A DNA stretch of 64,000 nt, from assembly GCA_020744225.1 (NCBI GenBank), contig JAGMWG010000010.1, positions 1,240,001 to 1,304,000 of the forward strand, in the 5' to 3' direction. Both the position numbers and the translations under genes were made by a program. Source of the stretch: Paraphoma chrysanthemicola (taxonomy: Eukaryota > Ascomycota > Dothideomycetes > Pleosporales > Phaeosphaeriaceae). The notes beneath the pieces are model-generated. The model was not told the origin of the DNA, did not search any database, and was given only the letters and a program-made list of their open reading frames with translations. Below are positions 34,285 through 46,300 of this stretch, in pieces (the stretch's first letter is position 1; each line of letters starts with the position of its first letter).

Positions 34285-35899
34285 ATGGCAGCGAACGGCA
34301 AGACGAAGACCAATGGAGGCGCGAAGGGAAAGGCGGTGCAAGCGCATGCAGAGGAAGAGCATGGCTACGAGTTCCTAGGACCGTAAGTCAGATCGCGTTC
34401 GCGCTTTACCAGATCGATCCACTAACCACATACAGTCCTGGCGCATTCATCATATCATTCGGCCTACCGGTCCTTGTATATGTTCTCACTTTCTTCTGCA
34501 ATGACATCTCAGGATGTCCTGCGCCGTCACTGCTCCACCCATCGAGTCTCGACTGGGACCAGCTCAAGGCTGAGGTTGGCTGGACCGGTTTTGGCAGCCT
34601 CTTGAACTGGCAAGCTGTTGTTGGCACCTTGGGCTACTACCTTCTCAGTTTGGCCTTGTATGCTTTCCTGCCCGCTGAGAAGGTCGATGGCGTCAAACTG
34701 TCCAGTGGCCAGCGTCTCAAGTACCGCTTCAATGGTATGTACAACTTTGTGTGCCTGAGAGTCTCGCATCGCTGACGAAACCAGCTTGGCACTCGGCCTT
34801 GTTCATTTTGACTCTGCTCGCAGCTGGAACTATTACCCAGGGTGCCGACTTCCCCGTCTGGACCTTCATCACGGACAACTACGTTGGCATTCTCACCACC
34901 AACATCATCATTTCCTACTTTCTGGCCACCTTTAGCTATGTCCGCTCCTTCAGTGTCAAGTACCCCAACGATCCCGACGGTCGCGAGCTCGCCGCTGGTG
35001 GTCGTACTGGCAACATGCTCTACGATTGGTTTATCGGCCGGGAGCTCAACCCTCGCGTTGTGCTCCCCATCTTCGGCGAAGTCGACATCAAGGCCTGGTG
35101 TGAGCTGCGCCCTGGCATGCTCGGTTGGATCATCATCGACCTGGCCTTCATCATGAAGCAATACCGCAACTTCGGACGCGTCACCGACTCCATCGTCCTC
35201 ATCACCATCGCACAGGCCATCTACTCGCTCGACTCGCTCTTCATGGAGCCCGCCATCCTGACCACCATGGATATTATCCAAGATGGTTTCGGCATGATGT
35301 TGTCCTTTGGTGACCTCGTGTGGGTTCCCTTCACATATACCATCCAAACACGCTACCTCTCGGTTTACCCCGTTGATCTCGGAATCAAGGGCGTTCTCGC
35401 CGTGCTTGCGGTCCAGAGTTTCGGATACTACGTCTTCCGCTCCGTCAACAACGAGAAGAACCGATTCCGCACAAACCCCGACGACCCGCGTGTCTCGCAC
35501 CTCAAGTACATCGAGACCGAAGCCGGATCCCGTCTGCTCATCACTGGCTGGTGGGGCGTTGCACGTCACATCAACTACCTCGGCGACTGGTTCATGTCCT
35601 GGTCGTACGTTCTCCCGACAGCACTGTCAGGCTACGTTATTCGCAACGCTGCCGAGCATCCCATCACCGCGCTCCAGTCAGACGCATACTTTTTCAAAGA
35701 CAGCTACGGCAAGTACGCCGTTCCCGGTGAGGCGAAGGGTTGGGGCATGATTTTCACGTACTTCTTCATGGTGTACTTCGCCGTCTTGCTTGTTCATCGC
35801 GAGCGCCGTGATGAGGAGAAGTGCAGACGCAAGTATGGCAAGGACTGGGATCGGTATGTGGAGCACGTCCCATGGAGAATTATCCCCTATGTCTATTAG
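34285..35899 (+). CDS. ERG24: Delta(14)-sterol reductase (ergosterol pathway)
   Basis: Reduces the C14=C15 double bond of 4,4-dimethylcholesta-8,14,24-trienol with NADPH, after the CYP51 step of ergosterol synthesis, in the ER membrane. Exons 34285-34382, 34436-34734 and 34785-35899 (introns 53 and 50 nt), 503 residues. Signatures of the ERG4/ERG24 family: YEFLGPPGAF at the N-terminus, GRELNPR, a central GFGMMLSFGDLVWVPFTY, and the C-terminal GWWGVARHINYLGDW plus HRERRDEEKCRRKYG and HVPWRIIPYVY ending. Eight or more hydrophobic helices. The C14-reductase rather than C24(28) (ERG4) assignment rests on overall resemblance and should be checked by phylogeny. Target of morpholine fungicides in fungi generally. 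Confidence 0.92.
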
Positions 35900-35917
35900 A
35901 CATTGGACAGCGGAGGT

Positions 35918-36232
35918 TGGGATTGAAACGCTATCCATAATTGGATCAAAGACGTGCATTCCACACCAACGGATGGAGGTGCAACGCTATCAGCCCAGCT
36001 GGGTCTGGTCGAAGACGTGCATTTCCTCCATATTTTTATACTTCGCATTTTGTATGCATGCGGGGCTTGGATGGCACGCTACCGCGTGGTCGGTTGAAGA
36101 CGTACATCGCTTTTGATACCATGGGTGGAAAACCCGGGATGCAGCGCTACTGCTATTAGGCAGTCGAAGACGAGCATCTCTGGGAAAAGGGATTGGACGT
36201 AGCGCTATCACGTATGAAGATCAAAGACGCAC
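35918..36232. repeat. Diverged tandem repeat, about five copies
   Basis: Just after the ERG24 stop, a pattern recurs: GGATTG or GGATGG, then a CGCTA(T/C)C core, 15-20 variable bases, then a variant of GTCGAAGACGTGCAT. Copies begin near 35920, 35971, 36069, 36137 and 36191, with spacings of 51, 98, 68 and 54 bp. The best-kept blocks are AAGACGTGCAT (35950, 36012) and its variants AAGACGTACAT, AAGACGAGCAT and AAAGACGCACGT. A possible weak sixth copy (GGATGTAGCGGTCT) sits at about 36353. No copy translates cleanly through the array. Confidence 0.7.
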
Positions 36233-37296
36233 GTCTATAGTAGGATAATGTTTATTCTGTAGGATATGGGTATTTTGACCAGAGTGAGGTTTCTGCCTTT
36301 GGTGTTGAAACAAATGATATCGTGAATGAGAAGATCCAATTGGTACACTGATGTGGATGTAGCGGTCTCTCTAGCCTCTAATTAGACAAAGGCTGGAACT
36401 GGGGCTGATGAGACTAGGTGTGGTGTATACGGACGCCCGAGACATCTACGACAGCGTGGCAGGAGGTGTAGCTACGACTCTTCCTCAGCAACAGTACTCG
36501 TTGCGACCGGGTCGGCATCTGAAGTCAGCCAGCCTTACCCGAGCAACACCCGCTCAAGAAGATGACGAAAGCGGTATCATAACCTTAGCGGCAGCACTTG
36601 GCAGTCTGGATTGCTTCGCGAACAACGGCTCTTCCAATCGCTTTCGCCGCAATGGAAAATTCGTGTTCCGGGCCCTCTGCCGCTGGATTGTTGGCCCGAG
36701 CGATCCTCCCACTCCGACATTACCCGACCAAAAAAGGCTCACGTCGCACCCTAAGAAAGGACGACAGCGGCTGAGCAATGTGACAGCGGTACACTTGTGA
36801 TGAATAAAGCATCTGGACACTTGACGTTGTGAGGCCCCAGAATTTGACCCATGGTACAGGACAGGATGGAGTCCATGGCGTGCGCGAGCGCCAAAGGACA
36901 TCCGCTCTGGCTGCTACGGCAACGTTCGTGGGGCGTTCCGTGGAGGCGATGGAAGATGGAGGTTGAGTGTGTCGTACACGACATGCAACACATCCTGCAA
37001 CGGCAGCATCCTGCAGCAATTGAGGCTCGAGAAATCTGATACGAAACTTCCTGAGGAGAATGTGTTGCAGTTATACGCCGTGCCGTAATCCGCAACCCCG
37101 AGGCATCGAATTGTCTCCGGGAGAGCGGGCGAAGGCGCTAGCCGCTTGCTGAGCTTAGCGCGCTTGGGCCAACTTTTCGCAGATTTTGTCGCAGCTTCCG
37201 TACAAATACCTTCTCCCTCCATCTGCAGCGACAGCCTCTGCAACCACCTCTAATCAACCTCCTCTCCACTCAATCTTGCACTCGGAATCAGTCAAG
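36233..37296. other. Intergenic, upstream of the ADP/ATP carrier
   Basis: A plus-strand frame of 130 codons at 36408-36800 and overlapping minus frames have no recognisable domain. The last 150 bp are a pyrimidine-rich leader of the carrier gene (CTCCCTCCATC, CCTCCTCTCCACTC). Confidence 0.5.
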
Positions 37297-38689
37297 ATGG
37301 CTCAACAGCAGGATAAGAGCGCCTTCGGGATGCCTGTACGTCTTGACAACTTCGCTGCGGCCAGCTGGCCAGTCTCCACAGCTCCCCGAGCAAGCCATCC
37401 GCACGCAACCATCTCAATGCCATCCATCGAGCCTTCCCAGCGAGGCAGTGGTATTGCAGATGGATCTGCCGTTGTGGTTGATGCGCTTGAGGACTTGGGC
37501 CGATCAGCTGGCGAGCTCACTTCAATTGCCTCAGCATGTGCTAATTATAATGACAGGGCTTCGTGGTCGACTTCTTGAGTACGTCTCACCAATCCATCTA
37601 TAGCCATCGTTTACAGGGCCAATTGGCTCCGTGACCGGTTGCAATAGCTGGAATCGACAAAATGCGCAAATCGCAGTTGCTGACGCCTTATCTTTAGTGG
37701 GTGGTGTCTCCGCCGCCGTCTCGAAGACCGCCGCCGCTCCCATCGAGCGTGTCAAGCTCCTCATCCAGAACCAGGTACGGCGCATCGCCGTTCTCAGTTG
37801 CGCGAATCTACATATTGACACAATTTGCAGGATGAGATGCTGAAGTCCGGTCGTCTTGACCGCAAGTACGACGGTATCACCGAGTGCTTCAAGCGCACAA
37901 CACAGTCTGAGGGTGTTCTCTCCCTGTGGCGTGGTAACACCGCCAACGTCATCCGTTATTTCCCCACCCAGGCGCTGAACTTCGCTTTCCGCGACACCTA
38001 CAAGTCCATGTTCGCCTACAAGAAGGAGCGTGACGGTTATGCCAAGTGGATGGCCGGTAACTTGGCCTCCGGTGGTGTAAGTCATCCTGAGCATCGATGC
38101 TCGCAACGCACACTGACAACAACAGGCCGCTGGTGCCACTTCCCTCCTCTTCGTCTACTCCCTCGACTACGCCCGTACCCGTCTTGCCAACGACGCCAAG
38201 TCCGCCAAGAAGGGTGGTGAGCGTCAGTTCAACGGTCTCGTAGATGTCTACAAGAAGACCCTCGCATCCGACGGTATTGGCGGTCTCTACCGTGGTTTCA
38301 TGCCCTCCGTCGCTGGTATCGTCGTCTACCGTGGTCTGTACTTCGGCATGTACGACTCGCTCAAGCCTGTCCTTCTCACCGGTACCCTCGAGGGCAACTT
38401 CTTGGCTTCGTTCGCTCTCGGCTGGGGTGTCACCACCGGTGCCGGTATTGCCTCGTACCCTCTCGACACCATCCGTCGTCGTATGATGATGACCTCCGGT
38501 GAGGCCGTCAAGTACAAGAACACCCTCGATGCTGCCCGCCAGATCGTCGCCGCTGAGGGTGTCCGCTCGCTCTTCAAGGGCGCTGGTGCCAACATTCTCC
38601 GTGGTGTTGCCGGTGCCGGTGTGCTGTCCATCTACGATCAGGCGCAGCTCATCCTCTTCGGCAAGAAGTACAAGGGTGGATCTGGTTAA
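37297..38689 (+). CDS. AAC: Mitochondrial ADP/ATP carrier
   Basis: Inner-membrane ADP/ATP exchanger (yeast Pet9/Aac2 type), exporting ATP made by oxidative phosphorylation. Five exons: 37297-37335, 37557-37578, 37698-37774, 37831-38076, 38126-38689; 315 residues. Introns of 221, 119, 56 and 49 nt; exon 2 is only 22 nt. The three carrier repeats are marked by PIERVKLLIQNQ, SLDYARTRLAND and PLDTIRRRMMMTSG; the RRRMMM hexapeptide is diagnostic of the ADP/ATP carrier. Codon choice is markedly biased to GGT/GTC/AAG/CGT-type codons, as expected for very high expression. Exon 1 encodes only MAQQQDKSAFGMP, which is in line with the short matrix-free N-terminus of fungal carriers. Confidence 0.96.
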
Positions 38690-39117
38690 GCGCCTTCTTT
38701 TCCCGATACCCCAATCCGAGTTCAGAGGGTGGAAGAATGGAGCTAATTGCGAGTGAGGGGTCGAGGCGCGTGTGGTGGAAGATGAATAGAGCATTCACAA
38801 GCCCGCTGGGCTGAAAGAGTGTTCTTGGTAACGAAAAGCACGATCTGGTGGTAACACACCCTGTACTTTACTTTGCCGGACACTTTCTCCCTCACAGCCA
38901 CCTGTATTACACGTCATATCCGGCTTGCATGCGTTGTTTGTTTCCCCTTTTCTAGCTGTATTTTCTCGTTCCATCGCTGGTGCCAGGGAAAATATAGGTC
39001 GATAGAAAGTCTTGGGTTTCATTGCACACCTATCTACTGAAATTGCGTGATGCCTGTGAATCCGTCGCTCCGTCATGCGCCTGATAGGCTTGCATGTGAC
39101 AGTAGCTCATCCTGCGT
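38690..39117. other. Convergent intergenic region
   Basis: 3' UTR space of the ADP/ATP carrier (+) and the proline-rich gene (-). Nothing else seen. Confidence 0.6.
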
Positions 39118-39783
39118 CTACTTGTTCCTCACGGCCCTCCAAGCAGCTTCCTCCCCCTTCTTCAGCGCCTCACCCGTCTTACTCAAGGCATTCCACACCG
39201 CAGCCCCCACACCCTCGCCTGATCCCGCACTCGCCTCTCCACCACTGTTGTGCCCCCCAATGCCTCCGCCAGCCGTAAACGGCGCGTTATCCGGCGCCTG
39301 CTGATACCCCGGCGGGTGTTCCAAGCTCGCCCTCGTCGGCGCCGGACCCGCTGTATCCGCGCTCTGGAATGGCGACGCCGCAGGCCCAAAGTCCAGCGTC
39401 GTAGGCCCCGGCTTACTCGCCGTTGTGCTCGTCGTTGTCGACCGGCCCGCCAGCGCAGAGTCTGTGGGCGGCGGATGTGTGAATTGCGGTGGCGGACCTG
39501 CTGATCGCGTCTCGGTCGTGATGTGCTGTGCTGTATAGCCTGGCTGTGGAGGAGCGGGCGAAGAGCTGGTGTATGGTGCTTGCGCGGCTGATGTAGGTGG
39601 TATGGGGCGCGCGCCGGGTTGCGGTGGTGGAGGGTCGCTGGAGGATGCGGTTGTTGTTGCTGGGACGGAGGCGGGTATTGTGCGTGTTGGTGGAGGGTTG
39701 GCGGTTTCGTCTTGGGTTGCGGTTGAGGGGGTGATGCCGTCGGGCTTTATGGGTGCGTTTTTGTGGATTGGGATGGGTGGCAT
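39118..39783 (-). CDS. Proline/threonine-rich hypothetical protein with helical C-terminus
   Basis: Single exon of 221 residues. The first 150 residues are low-complexity Pro, Thr, Ser and Ala (PPPPQPGARPIPP, SSPAPPQPGYTAQ) and must be disordered. The last 45 residues differ: a Gly-rich hinge (GGGIGGHNSGGEASAG) then a predicted amphipathic helix, GVGAAVWNALSKTGEALKKG, ending EEAAWRAVRNK. That tail resembles conserved ends of small fungal stress or membrane-associated proteins. No signal peptide or domain. Function unknown. The forward-strand open frames over it are shadows caused by the GC-rich repeats. Confidence 0.75.
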   Translation of the reverse strand: MPPIPIHKNAPIKPDGITPSTATQDETANPPPTRTIPASVPATTTASSSDPPPPQPGARPIPPTSAAQAPYTSSSPAPPQPGYTAQHITTETRSAGPPPQFTHPPPTDSALAGRSTTTSTTASKPGPTTLDFGPAASPFQSADTAGPAPTRASLEHPPGYQQAPDNAPFTAGGGIGGHNSGGEASAGSGEGVGAAVWNALSKTGEALKKGEEAAWRAVRNK

Positions 39784-41115
39784 TGTTGCGTTTGTTTGGG
39801 AGTTTTGTGGTGAGTATGGGTATGAACGCGAAGATGAGGCAGTGGTAAGTATTTAATTGAGAGTACTCGATTGGGAAGTATTATATGCGTGGTATATGTG
39901 GTCAAAAACTGTTGTTGCTGCCTTGTGCAATGCGTCGCGCTGTCCTCTTCTTTCCTAGAGGTGGTTGCCGCTTCGAGCGATGATGTCACGCTCCACGTGT
40001 CGCGACTTTCATCTCCAACAGTCCTCCTCCCAGTCAGTACCATCCACTCGTATGTACCAGTACAATCGTTGCTCTTGACCACCGAGCAAACAATCCTGAC
40101 GAGTACGCTGCATGCGATGCATGATTTTCGCGACGACTCCGGTAACTGTTGTACAATGCTGGCCTTTAACTACTCAATCTGGAAGAACAGAGTCCTGCGT
40201 CGTCATCGGTAGCTGAGCCACTCAATCCTGAGAACGGCTGTTCGGCGCAGTCGAAACCGTGAGCAGGCTGTCAAGCTTCTCATGGGCATGCTTGTTTCAT
40301 CGGTATCCTTCATTTACCACGCATTGATGCTAGTCACGACTCGATCAGTCCTGTCACATGGCAAGCCATCGGCTTCCCACGGATTCCCTTCAGCACACCT
40401 TGGCATACAAGCAGCAGGAAATTGAGCTGACGTGTTTCTCCTACAGTCTCGCTCTCACATCCACCTTAGATTGTTGTCGGAGGCGTACATGTGCCGCGTT
40501 TGGCTGACTCGTGGAAAAATCTACGGCAATATACTCACGCGCAAACGTTACAAAGTCCCTACTACTTAACATGTTCCTTATATGTGGGGATGCACTACAC
40601 CATGAACCACGTAATAGCACCGCTGGCATATTGCCCTTCGTTCTAGAAGAGGAAAGAGCTTCGTCGCACTGGCCATAATTGATCTCTAATCTGTCAAAAC
40701 CACAGCATCGGTACACCGCTAGGACGATCTCCATACCGAGCACGCCACATGTCCCTCAATTTCGAAGTCGCCTTATGAGGTTACTGTCATGTTTCGACGT
40801 TTCTCCCCTGTTGTTTCACGGCGCGTGAAGTGGAGTTTTCCTGCCCAGTCAGGTTAGTCGTTTCAAAACATATTCCTGCGGCATCACAACCGAGTGATGC
40901 AACAACCCTCTGATCTTGAATCTCTCCGATACCATCACAAAGTCGTAGGGTTTGCCCGAATGGGGCGTGTTTTACCTGTCGTGATAGTCTCGGGCCAAGA
41001 CTCATTGGTGCGAAAACGGGTTGAAACAATTTATTCAGAGCGCTTGTCAAAGACAAGCCTTGCATGGCGACATGTCATGGTGGGTGCATACACGGATATC
41101 GGATGGACAGGGCTC
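39784..41115. other. Intergenic, nothing recognised
   Basis: About 1.3 kb between the proline-rich gene (-) and the pectate lyase promoter. Open frames up to 113 codons are present without domain or splice support. Confidence 0.5.
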
Positions 41116-41122
41116 TATATAA
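41116..41122 (+). promoter_or_regulatory. TATA box of the pectate lyase gene
   Basis: TATATAA within CTCTATATAAGAGC, 121 bp before the pectate lyase ATG, followed by a long CT-rich stretch and TTCATTTCAAACACTCA leader. This arrangement is typical of strongly inducible secreted-enzyme genes. Confidence 0.7.
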
Positions 41123-41242
41123 GAGCGTCTACGACCTCATGGAATTACCTTCTTCAGCACAGCTCTTCCATTCTTTTCCACTCCATCACTCCAGTCCTTT
41201 GCTTCTTCCTTTACATTCATTTCAAACACTCATACTTCCAAG

Positions 41243-42287
41243 ATGAAGTTCTCAATCATGTCGCTCGGCTTGATGGCCGTCTCTGCTCTGGCAGCACCCA
41301 CACCGAGCATGATCCACCCCAAGCGTGCCGGTCTCGCCAAGCGTGCCGCATCGCTGGAAGATGTCGCCACGACTGGTTACGCCACACTGAACGGAGGAAC
41401 GACTGGTGGAAAGGGCGGAAAGACCGTCCAGGTCGCTTCTCTGGCGGAGCTGACAGCGGCTGTCAAGGGTGACGCTGCTCAGATCGTCGTGATCACTGGT
41501 CCTATCAAGGGCAACGGCGAGAATGTGAAGATTGGATCGAACAAATCCATTATTGGCAAGGATAGCTCAGCCGGTACGTTGCAAGACTTTCCTTCCCGGC
41601 TATTCACCCTGATCCTGTGCTGATCTCACTTTAGCCCTTGAGAACTTTACCTTGACTGTCAAGTCCGTCAAGAACGTCATCATCCGCAACATTGCTCTCT
41701 CGAAGGTAGTTGGAGGCGACGCCATCGCCATTCAACTTGCCCAGAACGTCTGGGTCGACCACGTCGACGTCTCATCCGACCGCGACCACGACAAAGATTA
41801 CTATGATGGCCTCATCGATGTTACCCACGCAGCCGACTTTGTCACCATCTCTAACTCTTACATCCACGACCACTGGAAGGCCTCGCTTGTCGGCCACTCG
41901 GACAACAACGGCGGCGAAGACAAGGGCCACTTGACCGTCACATACAACAACAACTACCTGAAGAACCTCAACTCTCGCGGCCCAAGCTTCCGCTTCGGCA
42001 CCGGTCACATCTACAACAACTACTACGAGAACGTGTCGGACGGCATCAACACCCGCCAAGGCGCCCAGCTGCTCGTCCAGAACAACGTCTTCTCCAACTC
42101 CAAGAAGGCGATTTACAGCACTGATGGCGGCTTCGCTGTTGCGTCGGGCAATGACTTTGGTTCCAGCTCCAACGCTGCGCCTGCGGGTACGCTGAGCAAG
42201 GCACCTTACACAGTGTCGAACCTTTTGGCCGCGAGCGCAGTCAAGGCGGCGGTTGTTGGAACTGCGGGTGCGACGCTCAAGTTCTAG
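41243..42287 (+). CDS. Secreted pectate lyase, PL1 family
   Basis: Cleaves polygalacturonate (plant pectin) by beta-elimination, calcium-dependent, outside the cell. Exons 41243-41573 and 41635-42287 (61 nt intron), 327 residues. Signal peptide MKFSIMSLGLMAVSALA, then a KR site (IHPKRAGLAKRAA) that looks like a pro-peptide cleaved by a Kex2-type protease. Parallel beta-helix hallmarks are present: NVWVDHVDV, DGLIDVTHAADFVTISNSYI, HDHWKASLVGHSD (calcium/catalytic region) and RGPSFRFGTGHIYNNYYEN with the catalytic Arg. The C-terminal part (SKAPYTVSNLLAAS) is typical of short fungal PL1 enzymes. Length and domain are complete. Pectin lyase is a less likely alternative, since the DHD/YYDGLID calcium-site residues are present. 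Confidence 0.94.
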
Positions 42288-43329
42288 ATGGTTGAAAAGA
42301 ATAAGGAAGGGTTTTTCACGAGGCTTCACTTGTATATAGTTTGAGCTGAGTATTTCTTGTATATATGGACGCTGTGCGGACGCTTTTCGAATCACATTGC
42401 TGATACAACATTTTCAAACGTTTCGCAACTCCCCAATATGCTATTCTCCATGAAGCCTCCTTTTCGATTGTGGTTGCTGGATGGGCAAGCGCTCGTCTTA
42501 GTCGCTTCCTTGCGGCGGGGCGACTTACCCAACCACGCCTCCTACACCATCGTTACCAACAACCCGCCATCTTCCGGCCATTCCAGGCCGGGGGAGTTCA
42601 ACTGCACTATCAAAGGATCCCAATCCCGCTTAGCCAGGTACCGATACTCGCCGTACCCATGCACTGAGCCGCCTTTGCCAAGGGCGCCAAATGCTTGAGC
42701 GGTACGAAGCGGCACAGCAGCGGCAAGACAACAATCGATCAGCTCTCGCGCATACATGACATTTGACCTTGTTGTATGCTGTATGCTGTATGCCTTGTAG
42801 CGTCAGTAGCCGCCGATGAACCTGAGCCCCCCAGTGCCGCCATGTCATGTGGCCGGAATGCCACCCATAGACACCTGAAGAGGTACATCACTTTGAGTCT
42901 TCGGGCAGCACCTCTGAGCATAACTTCATCGCATAGATCCGGTGCATGCAACTAGATCATACCAGCGTCAACAATCACGGCGCAGGTTGGTCAACTCTTT
43001 CAAATATTTAACCCGCCGGCACAGCAACCCCGCCAATTCTCGGACGCTCGCCCATCTATCCACGTTCTAGAGCTGCGGCGAGGTGAACCTGCTCTCCATT
43101 GAGGCGTAGTATTATCAAAGCTCTCAGATATCTGGCTGGCCGCTTCAAGTTTCTGTGCCGTACCCAAGTTACCAGGGACCGTATCGATCCAACACTACGA
43201 AAGGTATATTTAGCCACCTACATCTCTCTTCTTTGCTCTGAACAAATTCTTTCTTTTCTGTCATTTGTTTTATCATATCCATTCCCTTTGTTATACATTT
43301 CACTACTGCATTAGCCCTCGCATCCTGCC
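42288..43329. other. Intergenic, with a small heptamer repeat
   Basis: 1 kb between the pectate lyase and the subtilisin-like gene. Apart from a three-copy heptamer repeat it has no recognised feature. A TATATTTA at 43205-43212 lies about 120 bp before the protease start and may be its TATA element. Confidence 0.5.
42774..42794. repeat. Short (GTATGCT)3 tandem repeat
   Basis: Three consecutive heptamers GTATGCT, the last ending GTATGCC. A minor microsatellite. Confidence 0.8.
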
Positions 43330-46300
43330 ATGAAGCTCTCAAGTCTTCTCTATGCCACCCTACTCTCTCTAAGCCCATACAGTATCTACGCATCGTTGCC
43401 ATATAGTGTTCCCGATCTTGGCAAGTATACACAAGTCTTATGAGCAATGACCATGCTAATGTGCTTTGCAGGACATCATCCGTTGTTCGACCGAAACATC
43501 GACACAGAGAGACCGTCTTTGAGCACCCATACAACGGCATCGGCATCATTGTTACCTTTTGAAAGCAGCTCATCGAATCGTGGTTCTCTTCCGTCGTCGC
43601 AAAGCTTGGCGTATAACACCTCATCCTTCGACTCTGGCGGGCGCATCAGCCCCACAGGACATCCTTCGAGGGATTCATCACCATTCCCTACTTCCTCAAA
43701 CACAACCACAACCCAGCTCGGCTCGGTTGGCTCGATCACTAACTCGAAAACTACACTGCAACAATCCGTTCCAAGTCCGGGAGTCTCTTTCACAAACACG
43801 ACTTTGACCAACACAATCACATTGAGTTCTGCTTCGTCCCCGACGCCTTCGACCCCTATAAGCAACGTAACTTCAACCGTAATCAACAGCGAGAGGCTAT
43901 CTCTCAACAGAACTGTCATTTTCGTTACCGTCACACCGTCGATCGGCTCACCTATACTCGTCACGCAGACGCAGTCTCAACTACGTCCATCTACACTTCC
44001 TTCATCTTCACAGGGACGACTTTCGAGCGCTAGTAGTGGCGGAGGAGCCTTTGCCAGTCTCTTTCCCAGTCGGTCGCCGTTGCCCTCTGGTGGTGGCGTA
44101 TTTGCAAGCATGTTCACCGGGCAGGTACCGCGATCGAGCGGGACACCAATCGAAAATGAGGAACCTCGCGCCACGTTTCCCTCTTTCTTCGTGGTCGATG
44201 CTGTAATTGACGATCAAGCCTATCATCTCCCATATCCCGATCAACCGCCTATCAAAATTCTGCTGGCCGATGGGTCTCTCGCACAGCTTTTTGCCACAAA
44301 AGTTCTGCTACGTGGTCAGACTCTCGATATCCCAGAAACTGGTACTGGTGAGCAAACTGTGTCATTTGGAGGCCAAACCATCAAGACCCGGCCAGGCAAA
44401 TCAAAGACGCCTGAATCGGATGATTCAGATGGAGGAAGTAGCGGCGGAGGTCCCTTCGGATTACTGGGCAAGCTTGCCGGCGCTGCTGGTTCGGCTGCAA
44501 AAGGCCTTGGAAATGCAGCTTCTGGCTTAGTCAATTTTGCTGCCGGGACAGCTGGGGCAGGAGGCGATTCAGCAGGCCAACTCGCTAGTACCTTGTCGGG
44601 TGCAATGAGCGGTGCCAGCACCATTGTCTCATCACTAAACGGCATTCAGCAGTCCTTCCCCTTAGACGAGTTTACCAGGAACGGCATGAACACATTTCTC
44701 GGTGCGCAGAATCTGGGCCGCGAGTCGCTGGATTGGATGCAATCGACAGGAAAGATGTTAGAGACTTTTGACAATCTGAAGCCGGACGTGCAGCAAAAGC
44801 TTCGCAACAATATCCGAGACTACACAAAACCAGACGGCCCGTTGTTCAAAGCTTCTGATGCTCTTCAGGCCCTCTCAGACTTTCCCTGGGAGTCTGAGGC
44901 GCCGACAACCGAACGTCCTACTCCAACTGCTACCCCGGATCAAACCAAAAGTGCTCAGGCAACGTTATCGACACCTCCGATGAGTTCAGTCATGTCGGCC
45001 TCTGCTTCTACGACAATCAGATCAACAACGGACAGTAGCAGTAGCGCAACCCCCTCGCCCACTAATGGTCTCTTACCATATATTTTCATCACCAAGAAGG
45101 GAACTCCTCTGGAAAAATTCAAGTCATTCATCCAGGAAATTGATAAAGGAAGCGGTGAAACTGAGATTAAAGAATTGAGACAGGTCTATAGAACGAACTT
45201 GACAACAGCCCAGGCTGAAGGGCTTCAGCAGAAATATCCAATTCTGTTGGGAGTATACGCCGACGTCATCGACCCAAATGCTCCGCAATCAGAAGAATTC
45301 CATGCCATTCCGAAAGCCACCAAAGAGCATCTGTTACTATTCGAGCTGGCACATCATCTGGACAGGTCAGAAACCCATAACGAGAAGTCATCTGAGTATT
45401 CGTTAGAGTCTCGTGCTCCGCTTCCTGGCGGAGAGGAGGCACCATACTGGAAGAAAATGATATCCTCACCTTTCCAGGATCCCCCACTAGCACCTCCTGA
45501 GAAGGATCCACCTTATGCTGCGGACGACTCCGGCGGCGAAGGAGTCACCATATACGTGATCGATGATGGTTTCGACTTAAGCCAGCCAGTACGTGAGAAC
45601 CGGTTCCGAGTCTCGTAGTGCTGTTTCGCTAACATTCATAGGCACTTGCAGCTGACGGCCGTGTTGTGAACACCTTTTTTGTCAACAACAGAGATGCCTT
45701 TCCTTCCACATTTCTTTTCACTCAACATGCAATGGGACGCAGCGAAGCAACATTGGTGACCCCTCGGTTGGGTGGTGGTACGGGCCACGGCACCAAAATG
45801 GCCACAATTGCTGCCGGAAAAGGCTACGGCGTCGCCCCGAAAGCAGATCTGTACTTACTGAAGAGGAACGGTGAATGGAACAAGGGAACCGAAAGTAACA
45901 AGCCTGACGAAAATTATGCTACGCAGCCTCCCGCATTAGCTGCTGTTTTCGACACCATTGAAAGTCATGTCAGGTCGAGACTTAGGGCAAATTCACGTGC
46001 AAAGAGTGTTATCAATATGTCTTGGGGTAAGTCATTCGGCTAGCAGGATACTCTCCCAGGCACTGATTATATCAGGAATTCCAGTGCAGACCACGGATGT
46101 AGGGAGAGCCATGAATGACGTACTGGAGGAATTTCTTGACTTCATCGAAGAACTTCGGGTACCTGTGGTTACTGCTGCTGGCAATTCCCCAGAAATGCGG
46201 TTGCACCGGACTATGCCTCAGAAGTTTGGGACCGCAGATAATATGATCATTACCGTTGGAGGTGTAGAACCAAACGGAAGGCTTTTTAAAGACACAACAC

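Noticed and set aside
34637..35569. Minus-strand open frame of 310 codons
   Set aside because: Antisense shadow of ERG24; Asp/Gly/Val-rich text is typical of reverse-complemented fungal codons.
37949..38794. Minus-strand open frame of 281 codons
   Set aside because: Antisense shadow of the ADP/ATP carrier, whose strong codon bias keeps the reverse frame open.
41772..42395. Minus-strand open frame of 207 codons
   Set aside because: Shadow of pectate lyase exon 2.
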